Source of the DNA: Nitrosovibrio sp. Nv4
Lineage (GTDB): Bacteria; Pseudomonadota; Gammaproteobacteria; Burkholderiales; Nitrosomonadaceae
Length of the DNA stretch: 64,000 bases
Assembly: GCF_900215485.1 (NCBI RefSeq)
Contig: NZ_OCMZ01000001.1
Span: 682,001 to 746,000 of the forward strand
Direction of reading: 5' to 3'
The notes under the pieces are model-generated. The model made no database searches and was not told where the DNA came from. It saw nothing but the letters and a program-made list of their open reading frames with translations. The position numbers and the translations under genes are program-made. Numbering within the stretch: the stretch's first letter is position 1; every line of letters begins with the position of its first letter. Of this stretch, positions 44,914 to 55,357 are shown piece after piece.

Positions 44914-47226
44914 ATGGCACTGACACATAACCTGGGTTTCCCGCGCATTGGCGCGCGGCGGGAGTTGAAGCAGGCGCTTGAGGCATACTGGCGTGGCGAC
45001 ATTAATAATGAGCGGCTGGAAGCCACAGCGGCGGAATTGCGGAAGCGGCACTGGACTTTGCAGCGGGACAACGGCATTGATCTTATCCCAGCCGGAGATT
45101 TTGCGCTGTATGACCAAATGCTTAATATGACAGCGCTGCTCGGCGCGACACCTGCACGATTTAATGCAGGCGGCGGTGATGTCGGACTGGATTTATATTT
45201 CGCAATGGCGCGTGGAACCGCGAATCAGCCGGCCATGGAGATGACCAAGTGGTTCGATACCAACTACCATTACATCGTCCCGGAATTCGACGCGCACACC
45301 ACGTTTCGTATCGGTTCATCACAACTCTTCAATGAAGTGGCTGAAGCCCGCGCTCTTGGCATTTCTCCAAAAGTGGTACTGATCGGACCGCTGACTTATT
45401 TATACCTGGGCAAAGAAACCGCTCCTGGACTCAACCGCCTCGACCTGCTAGCGGATTTGCTGCCGGTTTACCGAGATATTCTCGCCCGGCTTGCTTCCCT
45501 GGGCGTGGAATGGGTGCAAATTGACGAGCCGCTGCTGGCGCTTGATCTGGACGCTGACTGGCTGAACAGCCTGGAGCCGGCGTATGCTGCGTTGCGAGAG
45601 TCCGGAACGAAGTTGCCAAAGTTGTTATTGACGACTTATTTCGAAGCGGTGGGCAATCATGCTGCCCGCTTGAAGAAGCTGCCGGTAGACGGCTTGCATA
45701 TCGATTTATGTCGCGCACCGGGTCAGCTCGATACTTTTCTTGATGACTACCCGGCGGGTAAAGTGCTGTCTTTGGGTGTCGTCGATGGACGGAACGTGTG
45801 GCGCGCCGATCTCGTGCAGGCATTCTCGACTCTGTCACGCGCACAGTCCATCCTGGGTGAAAGATTGTGGATTGCGCCCAGCTGCTCGCTTTTGCATTGC
45901 CCGGTCGATCTCGAACTGGAAACCCGACTGGATGATGAAACCAGGGGTTGGCTTGCGTTTTCCGCGCAGAAATTGAGTGAGATTTCAACTCTCGGGCAAG
46001 GTTTGAACCAGGGAGAAGATGCGATACGCGACGCACTGGATGCGTCTGTCAGAGCAAGACAAGCGCGTGCGGAATCGCCGCGCATACACAGTCCGGTAAT
46101 GCAGGAGCGCCTGCAACGCCTCACGCAGGATGATATCGGGCGTGCAAATCCATTCGCCGTGCGCCAAGTGCTGCAACGGGAGCGTCTCCAGCTTCCTCTT
46201 TTACCCACCACAACCATCGGCTCATTTCCCCAGACACCGGAGATCCGTCAGGCTCGCGCGGCTTTCAAAAAAGGCGAGCTCGGCAATTTGCAGTATCTGG
46301 AAGCGATGCGCGATGAGATACGGCTTGTAATAAGAAAGCAGGAGGAAATCGGCCTGGACGTATTCGTGCACGGAGAGCCCGAGCGTAACGATATGGTGGA
46401 GTATTTCGGCGAGCAGTTGTGGGGCTACGCATTTACCGAAAACGGGTGGGTGCAAAGCTATGGTTCCCGCTGTGTAAAGCCGCCGATTCTCTATGGTGAT
46501 ATCTACCGTCCCGAGCCGATGACCGTGGATTGGATCCAATACGCACAAAGCCAGACCGAAAAGCCGGTGAAAGGCATGTTGACCGGTCCGATAACAATGC
46601 TCATGTGGTCGTTCGTGCGCGACGATCAACCGCGTTCTCTCACCGCCCTTCAACTCGCACTTGCCATCCGTGACGAAGTTGTCGATCTGGAGCAGGCCGG
46701 CATAGGCATTATTCAGATTGATGAACCGGCCTTTCGCGAAGGATTGCCGCTTAAAAAATGCGATTGGAACGGATATCTCCAATGGGCAGTGGAAGCATTC
46801 CGCGTAGCCAGCTCTGGCGTAAGGGATGAGACCCAGATACACACCCATATGTGCTATTCGGAATTCCACGATATTCTGCCGGCCATCGCGGACATGGACG
46901 CGGACGTGATTACGATTGAAACGTCGCGCTCACGAATGGAATTGCTGGACGCATTCGGCCATTTCAAGTATCCCAACGAGATAGGCCCAGGTGTATACGA
47001 TATTCACTCGCCCCGGATTCCTCAAACCCGGGAAATGCTGGAGCTGTTGGAAAAAGCCTGCGGAGTGATTAATCCGGAACAATTGTGGGTCAACCCCGAT
47101 TGCGGTTTGAAAACGCGTGGCTGGCCGGAGGTCGTCACAGCCTTGAAGCGGATGGTCGAAGCTGCGGCCGTGTTACGCGCCCGCCTGGAAGTTTCGCAAA
47201 CCGAATCTGCTGGTGCCACAGCATGA
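44914..47226 (+). CDS. metE: Cobalamin-independent methionine synthase
   Basis: This 770-residue enzyme transfers the methyl of 5-methyl-tetrahydropteroyl-triglutamate to homocysteine. It has N- and C-terminal repeats; zinc ligands His and Cys in [10 protein letters not shown], and Cys in [11 protein letters not shown] are present, as is [11 protein letters not shown] at the start of the catalytic half. ATG 44914 is used because GGGAGC lies 9 bp upstream and [13 protein letters not shown] is the family start; the GTG at 44899 is less likely. MetR-controlled by position. Confidence 0.96.
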   Translation: MALTHNLGFPRIGARRELKQALEAYWRGDINNERLEATAAELRKRHWTLQRDNGIDLIPAGDFALYDQMLNMTALLGATPARFNAGGGDVGLDLYFAMARGTANQPAMEMTKWFDTNYHYIVPEFDAHTTFRIGSSQLFNEVAEARALGISPKVVLIGPLTYLYLGKETAPGLNRLDLLADLLPVYRDILARLASLGVEWVQIDEPLLALDLDADWLNSLEPAYAALRESGTKLPKLLLTTYFEAVGNHAARLKKLPVDGLHIDLCRAPGQLDTFLDDYPAGKVLSLGVVDGRNVWRADLVQAFSTLSRAQSILGERLWIAPSCSLLHCPVDLELETRLDDETRGWLAFSAQKLSEISTLGQGLNQGEDAIRDALDASVRARQARAESPRIHSPVMQERLQRLTQDDIGRANPFAVRQVLQRERLQLPLLPTTTIGSFPQTPEIRQARAAFKKGELGNLQYLEAMRDEIRLVIRKQEEIGLDVFVHGEPERNDMVEYFGEQLWGYAFTENGWVQSYGSRCVKPPILYGDIYRPEPMTVDWIQYAQSQTEKPVKGMLTGPITMLMWSFVRDDQPRSLTALQLALAIRDEVVDLEQAGIGIIQIDEPAFREGLPLKKCDWNGYLQWAVEAFRVASSGVRDETQIHTHMCYSEFHDILPAIADMDADVITIETSRSRMELLDAFGHFKYPNEIGPGVYDIHSPRIPQTREMLELLEKACGVINPEQLWVNPDCGLKTRGWPEVVTALKRMVEAAAVLRARLEVSQTESAGATA

Positions 47227-47311
47227 GCCAATCGTGAAATCGGGATACAAGCCACGCCAGCACGTGAAGCAAGTCCTACCTGGAAGATCGGCATAGGTAG
47301 GGGCTGAAAAC

Positions 47312-47365
47312 CGTAACCCATCGTAATCACTTCGATGGGTTACGCTACGCTCCACCTAATCCTAC
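47312..47365. repeat. Hairpin and dispersed repeat after metE
   Basis: CGTAACCCATCG (47312-47323) and CGATGGGTTACG (47333-47344) form a perfect 12-bp stem. Together with the following bases up to CCTAC at 47365, read on the minus strand, this matches the GTAGGATGGGTGGAG-type repeat at 29966. It may act as terminator of metE. Confidence 0.6.
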
Positions 47366-47390
47366 AACAACTGTCATTCCCGCGAAAGCG

Positions 47391-48700
47391 CACTGCTGTC
47401 CGGAATAAATCTGTTGACAAATTCATGAGAACAGCCCTATCTGTACCTGTGCCAATTGTTCAAGCCGGGATCGTCGCCTTCGATATAAAGAAACGTCGAT
47501 ATCGGGACGCTGAAATAGCGTGGCGCGAATCAGGCACAGGCACTCCCATAGGCTCTGCTTCAAGCCCTGCACCTGTTTATAGAGCACTACCAGCAAATAG
47601 CTGATGAGCGCGGTCAATATCTGGATGCGCACGGCGTTTTCACTGCATCCGAGAAATTGCTTGATCTTCAAATGCTGTTTGATCCATTTGAAGAACAGTT
47701 CGACTTGCCAGCGACCCTGATAGCGCTGCGCAATTTCCAGTGCCGTGCTGCGCAGGTCGTTGGTCGCCAATATCAGGGGTATTGGCTTGTCGCATCTGGC
47801 AATACTGATGTAGCGCAGCGGCTTGTCGTAGAGGTTCACGCAGCCACCGCGTGGATGCTTGTGCTTGAAGCGCACGATCCGGTCCTGCAGCACGATGGGC
47901 GCAGCTTCCGGCGGGATAGGCAGTTCCTGCTCGACCCGTAACGCAGCATTGCGTTTGAAGCGGGTGACGAATTTTGCCCCTGCCGCATCGATCCGATGCC
48001 ACCAGTTGTAGTCGCAGTAGCCTTTGTCAAACACATACAATGCCCCCTCCCGCAGTGGCACAGCGATAGCTTTTTCTACATCGTTGACGTTGGCAGCACT
48101 GAAGTCGTGCCAGACCGGCGCATGCGGCTCTGAAGCCAACAGCACGTGCAGCTTGATGCCTTGGGTATTGCGAGTGCGATTCTCCAATGTCCAGGTATCA
48201 AACTTTGCTCCTTTGAGTGTGATCGAGGTCGAATCCAGCAGATACAGCAATTGTTTGACCTGCTTGCGCATTTGCCGTGATGCCTGTCCCATCAGTAACT
48301 GCGCGGTGTCGGCAAACACCGCTTCCTTGCGCTTGCCGTTGGCATCAGCCAGGGTGGAGCGCTTGATGCAGCCGGTATCGAGGTGATAGTGGTGAGCAAT
48401 GTGACTATTAAAACCCGCCTCCACTTGCCGCAGGCTGCCTGCTCCGCTTAATTGGCCATATACCATCGTCAGCAGTTGGTCCCAGCAACGGAATTTCTTG
48501 CTGTATTTGTCCGCTTGATGCTGCTCGACAATGCGATCGAACGCTCCACGCGATAACCCCTTCATTAATTCCTGAAATCGGCTTATCCTAAACATGGTTG
48601 CAGGTTTGGTTTTTAAGTTGGCAAACAGGGTTTTAACCCTTTAAACCAATGCCTGCAACCCTTTCCAGATTTATGGATAAATTTATTCCGGACAGCAGTG
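47391..48700 (-). mobile_element. IS4-family insertion sequence, 1310 bp, intact ends
   Basis: The ends are perfect 20-bp inverted repeats (CACTGCTGTCCGGAATAAAT at 47391-47410 and its complement at 48681-48700). The target duplication CGCGAAAGCG is at 47381-47390 and 48701-48710. One transposase gene on the minus strand fills the element. Identical ends and duplication suggest a recent insertion. Confidence 0.95.
47423..48595 (-). CDS. IS4-family DDE transposase
   Basis: This 390-residue transposase has first catalytic Asp in YLLDSTSITL, second Asp in ALYVFDKGYCDYNWW, and Glu within the Y-(2)-R-(3)-E-(6)-K signature as YQGRWQVELFFKWIK. The N-terminal MFRISRFQELMKGLSRGAFDRIV and the C-terminal basic tail belong to the same IS4 group. 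It appears complete with no frameshift, so the element may still be active. Confidence 0.95.
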   Translation of the reverse strand: MFRISRFQELMKGLSRGAFDRIVEQHQADKYSKKFRCWDQLLTMVYGQLSGAGSLRQVEAGFNSHIAHHYHLDTGCIKRSTLADANGKRKEAVFADTAQLLMGQASRQMRKQVKQLLYLLDSTSITLKGAKFDTWTLENRTRNTQGIKLHVLLASEPHAPVWHDFSAANVNDVEKAIAVPLREGALYVFDKGYCDYNWWHRIDAAGAKFVTRFKRNAALRVEQELPIPPEAAPIVLQDRIVRFKHKHPRGGCVNLYDKPLRYISIARCDKPIPLILATNDLRSTALEIAQRYQGRWQVELFFKWIKQHLKIKQFLGCSENAVRIQILTALISYLLVVLYKQVQGLKQSLWECLCLIRATLFQRPDIDVSLYRRRRSRLEQLAQVQIGLFS

Positions 48701-48783
48701 CGCGAAAGCGGGAATCCATGGGTTTCCGGTTGCCCGAATTCGCCCCACCGCAGGATGACGATCTGTTCCAGCCAACGCTATGG

Positions 48784-48803
48784 ATTCCCGCTTTCGCGGG
48801 AAT
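48784..48803. repeat. dRS3-like palindrome, second copy
   Basis: ATTCCCGCTTTCGCGGGAAT is the reverse complement of the copy interrupted by the IS (47376/48715). The two copies lie about 80 bp apart once the IS is removed. Both lie in the metE-glnD intergenic region. Confidence 0.75.
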
Positions 48804-48965
48804 GACAGGATTACGGGAAGTACGCGTGGGAGATGTGCCTGCGTAATGAAAAAAATCAGAAAATATCGTTGACAGGGAACAGAGTATGCCAAAAAACTGT
48901 CGATAGCGCGCGGGACTATCATGCGCCTTGTAATATCCCGGTTATCGCTGCCTATCATCGCCCCC

Positions 48966-51593
48966 TCAGTTGTTAAATACGCGCTCAACGGAGGGTTGGT
49001 CCAGAGACTCCTTCGTCTGCAGCGTCTTTATCAGCTCCGTCTCCAAATGGACCAGCCTCCGTGATTCGTTCAAAATATTCCCGGTGACCAGGAATGTATC
49101 CTCGGCACGTCCACCCATCGTATTTATTCTTGCGCTGTGAACATTCACGCCAAAATGCACCAGCACTTGCGCGATGCGCGACAGCAATCCCGGCTGATCG
49201 CCCGCAATGATTGACAGGACATGATATGCGCCCTTCTCGTCTGGTTCGATGTCCACTTCGGGCTCGATTGGAAAATGCCGGAGATGGCGGCTCAAACGTC
49301 CTTTCAACGGCGGTTCCAGGGGAGCCTGCTGTGCTAATTGCTGTGTCAGTTCGCGCTCTATAAAGCCTAATACATCGCGGTGGCGCTGCGTAACATTGAA
49401 AGGGTCGAGCACAAGGAAGCTATCGAGAGCATAGCCATGGCGGGTGGTGTGAATTTTTGCCTGCGCTATGTTGTAATCGATACGATCGAAAAAACCGCAA
49501 ATACGCGCGAATAAGTCCCCTTGATCAGCAGTGTAGACCAGTACCTCGATGCCCGTTCCCGTCGGTGAGATGCGTGCCTTCACCACCGGCGCTGCCGGTT
49601 TCATTTGATGGCCTAAATGACGCATGTGCCAGACAATTTCCTCTGGTTCGTGCAGCAGCAGATAGGTGGGGTCAAGCGCTGAACAGAGCTGTTCATAAGC
49701 GCTGACGGGAATATTATCGAGTTGCAGCAATTCCAGAATCCTGTTTCTGCGGTTTTTCAACGTTCCGCCGGCATGATGCGTATCCCCGCACAGATGACGC
49801 CGCGTTGCCTGGAACAGGTCTTCCAGCAGCTTGCTTTTCCATGCGTTCCATACTTTTGGACTGGTGCCTCGAATATCCGCAACCGTAAGCAGATAAAGCG
49901 CGATGAGGCGTCGCTCGTTTCCCATGCATCTGGCGAAATCGGCAATCACATCCGCATCGGATATATCTTTTTTTTGTGCCGTGCTCGACATGAGCAAGTG
50001 ATTTTCCACGAGCCATGTAACCAGTTCCGCGTCTTCCGCCAACATTTGATGATGGTGACAGAAACGACGGGCGTCTGCCTTGCCAAGCGTCGAGTGATTT
50101 CCCTGACGTCCTTTGGCAATATCGTGGAATAGCCCCCCGAGATAGAGCACTTCGGGTCGTTCGAATTCACGGATGAGCTGGCTGCAAAGAGGGTATTCAT
50201 GGGCGAATTCCGGCGCCATGAATCGCCGCAGATTTCGCACCACCATGAGGATATGTTCATCCACTGTGTAGACGTGAAACAGATCGTGCTGCATCTGGCC
50301 GACAATGCGTCCGAACGCAGGGATGTAGCGCCCCAGGATACCGTAGCGGTTCATCAATCGCAGCTCACGCGTTAATCCGCGCGGCTGGCGCAGGATTTCC
50401 ATGAACAGGGCGCAATGGCGCGGGTCGCGCCTGAATGCGCCATTAATTAGCGGCGCGGCCCGCCACATTGCCCTTAGTGTAGCAGCACTGCGGGCCTTCA
50501 AATCGGGATGCTGTTGCAGCAGCAGAACGCTTTCAAAAATCGCGCCTGGATATTGGCGGAAGATATCCTCGTTGCGTACCTCCAGCAAATCACCACGCTT
50601 CTGAAAATGGGGATTGATAATGACCGGTGCGGCGTCCTCATGGGGAAAAATCTCGGCGCGAAGCGTAAGCAGCAGAATGGTGTTGATCTGTGTTACGGCC
50701 TTTGTGGCACGGTAATACCGCTGCATCAGCATTTCACCGGCACGGCGCGGCCGTTTGCCGGTTATATTGAGTTCACTAGCGAGGGGCGTCTGGTAATCGA
50801 ATAGCAGGCGGTCTTCTCGCCTTCCGGCAAGATAATGCAACCGGATACGAAGATCCTGCAAAATGGATTGATTACGCTGCGCCAGGCGGGCTTCCCGGGG
50901 AGTAATAAATCCGCCCCTCGCGAGATCCGGCCAGGACTTCCCCAATCCTGCGGCACGGCTGATCCACAAGATGTTCTGCAAATCCCGAAGGCCGCCGGGG
51001 CTCTCCTTAAGATTGGGCTCAAGATTGTAGGTGACGTCCCGATACCGTCCATGACGCTGCTGCTGCTCACGCTGCTTCGCTCTGAGAAATTGACGCGGCT
51101 CAAGCATAGCCTGCATGACGCGCGAAAATTCCGTGAACAATTGACGCTGACCGGCAAGCTGGCGGGCCTCCAGCAGACTCGTTTGCACGGTGATGTCTTT
51201 CGCTGCCTCATCAGCGCATTCCGGAATCGTGCGGACACTATGGCCAACGTCCAGCCCAATATCCCATAGCAATCTTACCCAGCGTTCCAGTTGCGTCTCG
51301 ATAGCGTGATCTATTGCGGCGGCCTCGCCTCCCGCCTTGGAAACCAGCACTAGCAGATCTATGTCGGAATGAGGGAAAAGTTGCCGCCGGCCATAACCGC
51401 CTACCGCCAGTAAGGCGATGGAGCGAGGCATCTCCGTTTCACGCCAGACCTGGCGCAGAACATCGTCCACCAGTCGGCTGTGGTCCAGCAACAAGGCCGC
51501 GCCGTTCTTGTTTCTGTAATAACGCTGACGTAACAACTCACGGCCTTGGAGTAGGGTCTCCTTGATCGCCTCAACGTTAAAAGTACTCCGCAA
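48966..51593 (-). CDS. glnD: Protein-PII uridylyltransferase/uridylyl-removing enzyme
   Basis: This 875-residue nitrogen sensor has an N-terminal nucleotidyltransferase domain with GGYGRRQLFPHSDIDLL (G-[GS]-x9-DxD), a central HD domain with YLGGLFHDIAKG and a preceding HILMVVRNL, and two C-terminal ACT domains (TGTGIEVLVYTADQGDLFARI and SIIAGDQPGLLSRIAQVL) that bind glutamine. Length is normal. It is followed 28 bp upstream by map on the same strand, the usual map-glnD pair. Confidence 0.97.
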   Translation of the reverse strand: MRSTFNVEAIKETLLQGRELLRQRYYRNKNGAALLLDHSRLVDDVLRQVWRETEMPRSIALLAVGGYGRRQLFPHSDIDLLVLVSKAGGEAAAIDHAIETQLERWVRLLWDIGLDVGHSVRTIPECADEAAKDITVQTSLLEARQLAGQRQLFTEFSRVMQAMLEPRQFLRAKQREQQQRHGRYRDVTYNLEPNLKESPGGLRDLQNILWISRAAGLGKSWPDLARGGFITPREARLAQRNQSILQDLRIRLHYLAGRREDRLLFDYQTPLASELNITGKRPRRAGEMLMQRYYRATKAVTQINTILLLTLRAEIFPHEDAAPVIINPHFQKRGDLLEVRNEDIFRQYPGAIFESVLLLQQHPDLKARSAATLRAMWRAAPLINGAFRRDPRHCALFMEILRQPRGLTRELRLMNRYGILGRYIPAFGRIVGQMQHDLFHVYTVDEHILMVVRNLRRFMAPEFAHEYPLCSQLIREFERPEVLYLGGLFHDIAKGRQGNHSTLGKADARRFCHHHQMLAEDAELVTWLVENHLLMSSTAQKKDISDADVIADFARCMGNERRLIALYLLTVADIRGTSPKVWNAWKSKLLEDLFQATRRHLCGDTHHAGGTLKNRRNRILELLQLDNIPVSAYEQLCSALDPTYLLLHEPEEIVWHMRHLGHQMKPAAPVVKARISPTGTGIEVLVYTADQGDLFARICGFFDRIDYNIAQAKIHTTRHGYALDSFLVLDPFNVTQRHRDVLGFIERELTQQLAQQAPLEPPLKGRLSRHLRHFPIEPEVDIEPDEKGAYHVLSIIAGDQPGLLSRIAQVLVHFGVNVHSARINTMGGRAEDTFLVTGNILNESRRLVHLETELIKTLQTKESLDQPSVERVFNN

Positions 51594-51621
51594 CGGCTTC
51601 GTATCAGGCCTCCGTGACAGA

Positions 51622-52422
51622 TCAGGAACGATAAGCCGGCTTCGGCGGTGTACCGGCGGATAGTGTCAGCACTTCGTACCCCGTTTCGGTGACGAGAACG
51701 GTATGTTCCCATTGCGCCGACAGGCTATGGTCCTTGGTTACGATGGTCCAGCCATCGGCCATTTGGCGTATGCCGGCCTTCCCCGCGTTGATCATCGGCT
51801 CGACCGTAAAAATCATCCCGGCTTTGAGTTCAAGTCCGGTACCGGCGCGGCCATAATGGAGCACCTGCGGCTCCTCATGGAATTTTGCGCCGATTCCATG
51901 TCCGCAGAATTCTTTCACGACGCTATATCCATGACTTTCGGCAAAGCTCTGGATGGCGTGGCCGATATCTCCCAAATGTTTTCCCGGCTTGATTTCCTCT
52001 ATCCCGCGCCACATTGACTCATATGTAATCTCACACAAGCGCCTGGCTGGGTTTCCAGGTTCACCGACGTAATACATGCGGCTGGTGTCACCGTGGTATC
52101 CCTCCTTGATGACTGTCACATCGATATTGACGACGTCGCCCGATTTAAGTTTCTTCTGGCCCGGAACCCCATGACAAACCTGATGATTGACCGAGGTGCA
52201 AATGGATTTTGGATAAGGTGAATATCCGGGCGGGGCGTAATTGAGCGGCGCTGGAATCGTGTTCTGCACATTGACCATATAATCATGGCAAAGTGTATCA
52301 AGCTCGTCCGTGGTAACCCCGGGCTTAACGAAGGGTGTGATGTAATCAAGCACCTCCGATGCGAGTTTACCTGCTACTCGCATTTTCTCTATCTCTTGAG
52401 GGGTTTTGAGAGACACTGTCAT
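51622..52422 (-). CDS. map: Methionine aminopeptidase, type I
   Basis: This 266-residue enzyme removes N-terminal Met. The metal ligands appear in VNIDVTVIKEGYHGDTSRMYY (Asp pair), GHGIGAKFHEEPQV (His) and MIFTVEPMI (Glu), with the final Glu in the last 20 residues. It starts at MTVSLKTPQEI with a purine-rich region upstream. It is usually found divergent from rpsB, but no rpsB is seen in the 250 bp upstream. Confidence 0.96.
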   Translation of the reverse strand: MTVSLKTPQEIEKMRVAGKLASEVLDYITPFVKPGVTTDELDTLCHDYMVNVQNTIPAPLNYAPPGYSPYPKSICTSVNHQVCHGVPGQKKLKSGDVVNIDVTVIKEGYHGDTSRMYYVGEPGNPARRLCEITYESMWRGIEEIKPGKHLGDIGHAIQSFAESHGYSVVKEFCGHGIGAKFHEEPQVLHYGRAGTGLELKAGMIFTVEPMINAGKAGIRQMADGWTIVTKDHSLSAQWEHTVLVTETGYEVLTLSAGTPPKPAYRS

Positions 52423-52674
52423 AATTATTCCGAATTGGTGGGCAAGCTACTAGGGACAAAAAAACGTATGATGGGGGCGAGGGAATGGCATTGCAAGCCC
52501 CGCATCAAAGCATGGAAGTCAACTATGGGATCAGCAAAAAACCGATTTTGGGCTGATTCGATTTTTTACGAGAATAAAGAATACGAATACGGCGCACGAC
52601 ATCAGCGCCTATTCGCGATTGCAATAAGGCAAATAGCTTATTTGTATCCTTGCCGTTGAATCACCTGTTTTTTC

Positions 52675-53277
52675 CTAATTGCATTTGGTGGTTTTAAGCT
52701 CACTGGCGGGGAATTCCTGTTTCAAGTCCCTCATCTTTCCTGCCAGGCTCTCCGACGGCGAGCTTGCCACGAATTTCACCTGCTCCAGGTTGCGCGCCCC
52801 GATAATCGCTGATCTGACGCCCTTGCTCTTGAGCGCCATCATGGAAGCCTGGGCATCCTTTATATCCTCGAAGAATCCTATGGAGATGGCGTTATTCCAT
52901 TTGCTCTCGTCTTGAACGAGAGTATAGGTTGTGACTCCCCGTCTCCTGAGCTCCCCGATTTTTTTCTCCGCATGCCTTTTGCTCCTGAGCGGTGGAATAT
53001 GTATCCAATAGACAGGTGCCTTACCCATTGCCCGCAGGCTCATCTTGCCATTCAACTCATGCGTGGCAATCGCCGCCTCCACACGATCCAGTTCCGCTTC
53101 AACAAAGGTCCCCCATTCAAGGCAGGTTGTCGGCGCTGCAACCGCAGGCAATGGTTTGATTTTTTCCGGCTGAAGCTCAGGCCCCGGTTGTATACCGCTT
53201 CTCGCAGCCGGTTCCAGTTGAATATAAACCGCAAAACCGAGGTTGATAAACAACAATAAAAAAAATAATGTTCTCAT
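52675..53277 (-). CDS. SPOR-domain protein
   Basis: This 200-residue protein has an N-terminal membrane helix (residues ~3-19, LFFLLLFINLGFAVYIQL), a Pro-rich linker and a C-terminal SPOR-like domain (YWIHIPPLRSKRHAEKKIGELRRRGV...NAISIGFFEDIKDAQASMMALKSKGV). SPOR domains bind denuded peptidoglycan at the septum. It stands alone on the minus strand, divergent from cytochrome c4. Confidence 0.75.
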   Translation of the reverse strand: MRTLFFLLLFINLGFAVYIQLEPAARSGIQPGPELQPEKIKPLPAVAAPTTCLEWGTFVEAELDRVEAAIATHELNGKMSLRAMGKAPVYWIHIPPLRSKRHAEKKIGELRRRGVTTYTLVQDESKWNNAISIGFFEDIKDAQASMMALKSKGVRSAIIGARNLEQVKFVASSPSESLAGKMRDLKQEFPASELKTTKCN

Positions 53278-53363
53278 CTGCCGATAGCTTATTGTTGTTA
53301 TTCAGCCTTTGCCTTGTTAAAATGCCATGTTAATCGCAAAACCTTTTTTTCGGAGTTCCAGGA

Positions 53364-54023
53364 ATGCAAGGCATGAAGCTAATTTCGAACATTGTGGCCT
53401 GTGCCGCATTGGCCCTATCCGGTCAAGTTTTCGCCCAAGCCGCTCCCGAAGCCGGTAATAATAAAGGGGACGCAGCCAAAGGCAAGGAGATTGCGACCCA
53501 AGTCTGCGCTGCTTGTCACAACGCGGATGGCAACAGTCTTATTCCTGCGAATCCGAGCCTGGCTGGCCAGCATGCCGAGTATATCATCAAGCAGCTGAAT
53601 AATTTCAAATCAAAGGATGGCAAGCCTCCGGCGCGGGAAAACCCGATTATGACCGCAATGGTTGAGCCGCTTTCACCAGAGGACATGAAGAACCTCGGCG
53701 CTTATTATGCCCAGCAGAACCCCAAGCCTGGAGTAGCCAACGACAAATCACTCGCTGAACAGGGTGAGCAAATATATCGCGGCGGCAATCTCGAAACTAA
53801 CGTTCCCGCCTGTACAGGTTGCCACTCTCCAAATGGCGCTGGTCTTCCGCCCCACTATCCCCGGCTTGCCGGGCAACACTCGGAATACACCGCGGCACAG
53901 CTGCGGGCGTTCCGGACAGATCAACGCACAAACGATGAAAACGATGTGATGCAAATGATCACTTCGCGCATGAGCGAGAAGGAACTGAGAGCGGTAGCCG
54001 AGTTTATTTCAGGCCTCCGCTAA
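53364..54023 (+). CDS. Diheme cytochrome c4
   Basis: This 219-residue precursor has a signal peptide ending QVFAQA and two CxxCH sites (C48 in CAACHNADG and C150 in CTGCHSPNG) in duplicated domains with GLPPHYPRLAGQH and MTAMVEPLSPEDM carrying the methionine ligands. It is a periplasmic electron carrier between the bc1 complex and terminal oxidases or reductases. In an ammonia oxidiser it may feed the cytochrome oxidase or NO reductase. It is followed by a hairpin and the convergent hemL. Confidence 0.92.
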   Translation: MQGMKLISNIVACAALALSGQVFAQAAPEAGNNKGDAAKGKEIATQVCAACHNADGNSLIPANPSLAGQHAEYIIKQLNNFKSKDGKPPARENPIMTAMVEPLSPEDMKNLGAYYAQQNPKPGVANDKSLAEQGEQIYRGGNLETNVPACTGCHSPNGAGLPPHYPRLAGQHSEYTAAQLRAFRTDQRTNDENDVMQMITSRMSEKELRAVAEFISGLR

Positions 54024-54031
54024 CCTGCAGA

Positions 54032-54070
54032 GCGGACCCGAGCCATCGAAAACGGCCCCGGGTCGCTTTT
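54032..54070. terminator. Bidirectional terminator between cytochrome c4 and hemL
   Basis: GCGGACCCG (54032-54040, one bulge) pairs with CGGGTCGC (54059-54066), followed by TTTTTA on the plus strand. It lies between convergent stops at 54023 and 54077. Confidence 0.65.
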
Positions 54071-54076
54071 TACTTT

Positions 54077-55357
54077 CTAATTTCCTGCACCAAATATTTG
54101 TTCAGCCGCAACCAGCGTCTTGCTGATTTCGGCGTCGCCATGTGCAGCGGAAACAAATCCAGCCTCAAACGCCGATGGCGCGAAATAAATGCCTTCCTGA
54201 AGCATGGAATGGAAAAAGCGGTTGAAAGCTTCCTTGTCGCAACTCATTACCTCAGCATAGCTTTCCGGCGGATTCTTCCGGAAATATAGACCGAACATAC
54301 CTCCCACCGCCTGTGCACTAAAGACCATGCCGTGTTTTTTTGCAGCGGCAACGAGACCTTCGGTAAGTTGCCGGGTACTTGCAGCAAGTTTTTCGTAGAA
54401 GCCCGGCATTTGCACGAGCTTCAGCGTGGCGAGCCCGGCAGCTACCGCGACAGGATTGCCTGAAAGTGTACCCGCCTGGTATACCGCTCCCAATGGGGCC
54501 AGGCACTGCATAATATCCCGTCTGCCACCGAAGGCCGCCATGGGCATGCCGCCGCCGATTACCTTACCGAGCGTGGTGAGATCGGGCGTTATGCCATACA
54601 TTCCCTGCGCGCATCCCAATCCAACGCGAAAACCCGTCATCACCTCATCAAAGATCAGTACGCTGCCGTGCTGTGTACATCGCTCGCGCAAGCCCTGCAG
54701 GAAACCGGGCTTCGGTGCTATCAGGTTCATATTGCCTGCGACGGGTTCGACGATGACCGCAGCGATTTCCTTACCGAATTGACTGAATGCCTGCTCCACC
54801 CCGGCGAGATCATTGTAATCCAGCACCATGGTGCTGGAAGCGGTCTCTGCTGGAACGCCGGCGGAACTCGGATGGCCGAAAGTCAGGGCGCCTGAACCTG
54901 CCTTGACCAGCAAGGCGTCGTCATGGCCATGGTAACAGCCTTCGAATTTAATGATACGGTTCCTGCCGGTATATCCTCGGGCCAGGCGAATGGCGCTCAT
55001 GGTGGCCTCGGTTCCTGAGCTCACCAGTCTCACCTGGTCAATTGAAGAAACAAGTTTGCACAGCAGTTCCGCAATTTCCAGCTCCGCCTCGGTAGGCGCA
55101 CCAAAAGTCAAACCTTTTTGGGCTGCAGCCTGCACTGCTGCTATCACTTCAGGATGGGCATGGCCAAGAATCAATGGACCCCAGGAGCCGACATAATCGA
55201 TGTAGATTTTATTATCTGCGTCCCACACATACGCGCCTTGTCCTCGCTGAAAAAACACAGGTGTGCCGCCCACTGACTTGAAGGCGCGAACCGGCGAGTT
55301 AACGCCGCCGGGTATGAATTCTTGAGAGCGTTCGAATAATTGTTGATTACGTGACAT
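54077..55357 (-). CDS. hemL: Glutamate-1-semialdehyde 2,1-aminomutase
   Basis: This 426-residue class III aminotransferase has [29 protein letters not shown] and the PLP-Lys segment [18 protein letters not shown]. It makes 5-aminolevulinate from the product of HemA (38.2 kb). Its start overlaps the thiE stop by 11 bp, so thiD-thiE-hemL form one minus-strand unit. Confidence 0.96.
   Translation of the reverse strand: MSRNQQLFERSQEFIPGGVNSPVRAFKSVGGTPVFFQRGQGAYVWDADNKIYIDYVGSWGPLILGHAHPEVIAAVQAAAQKGLTFGAPTEAELEIAELLCKLVSSIDQVRLVSSGTEATMSAIRLARGYTGRNRIIKFEGCYHGHDDALLVKAGSGALTFGHPSSAGVPAETASSTMVLDYNDLAGVEQAFSQFGKEIAAVIVEPVAGNMNLIAPKPGFLQGLRERCTQHGSVLIFDEVMTGFRVGLGCAQGMYGITPDLTTLGKVIGGGMPMAAFGGRRDIMQCLAPLGAVYQAGTLSGNPVAVAAGLATLKLVQMPGFYEKLAASTRQLTEGLVAAAKKHGMVFSAQAVGGMFGLYFRKNPPESYAEVMSCDKEAFNRFFHSMLQEGIYFAPSAFEAGFVSAAHGDAEISKTLVAAEQIFGAGN

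Larger units (their letters stand above)
47376..48715. repeat. dRS3-like palindrome split by the IS
   Basis: Removing the IS and one copy of its 10-bp target duplication restores ATTCCCGCGAAAGCGGGAAT from 47376-47390 plus 48711-48715. This fits the ATTCCC-N8-GGGAAT form of dRS3 repeats known from Neisseria. A second intact copy in inverted orientation is at 48784-48803. Confidence 0.75.
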
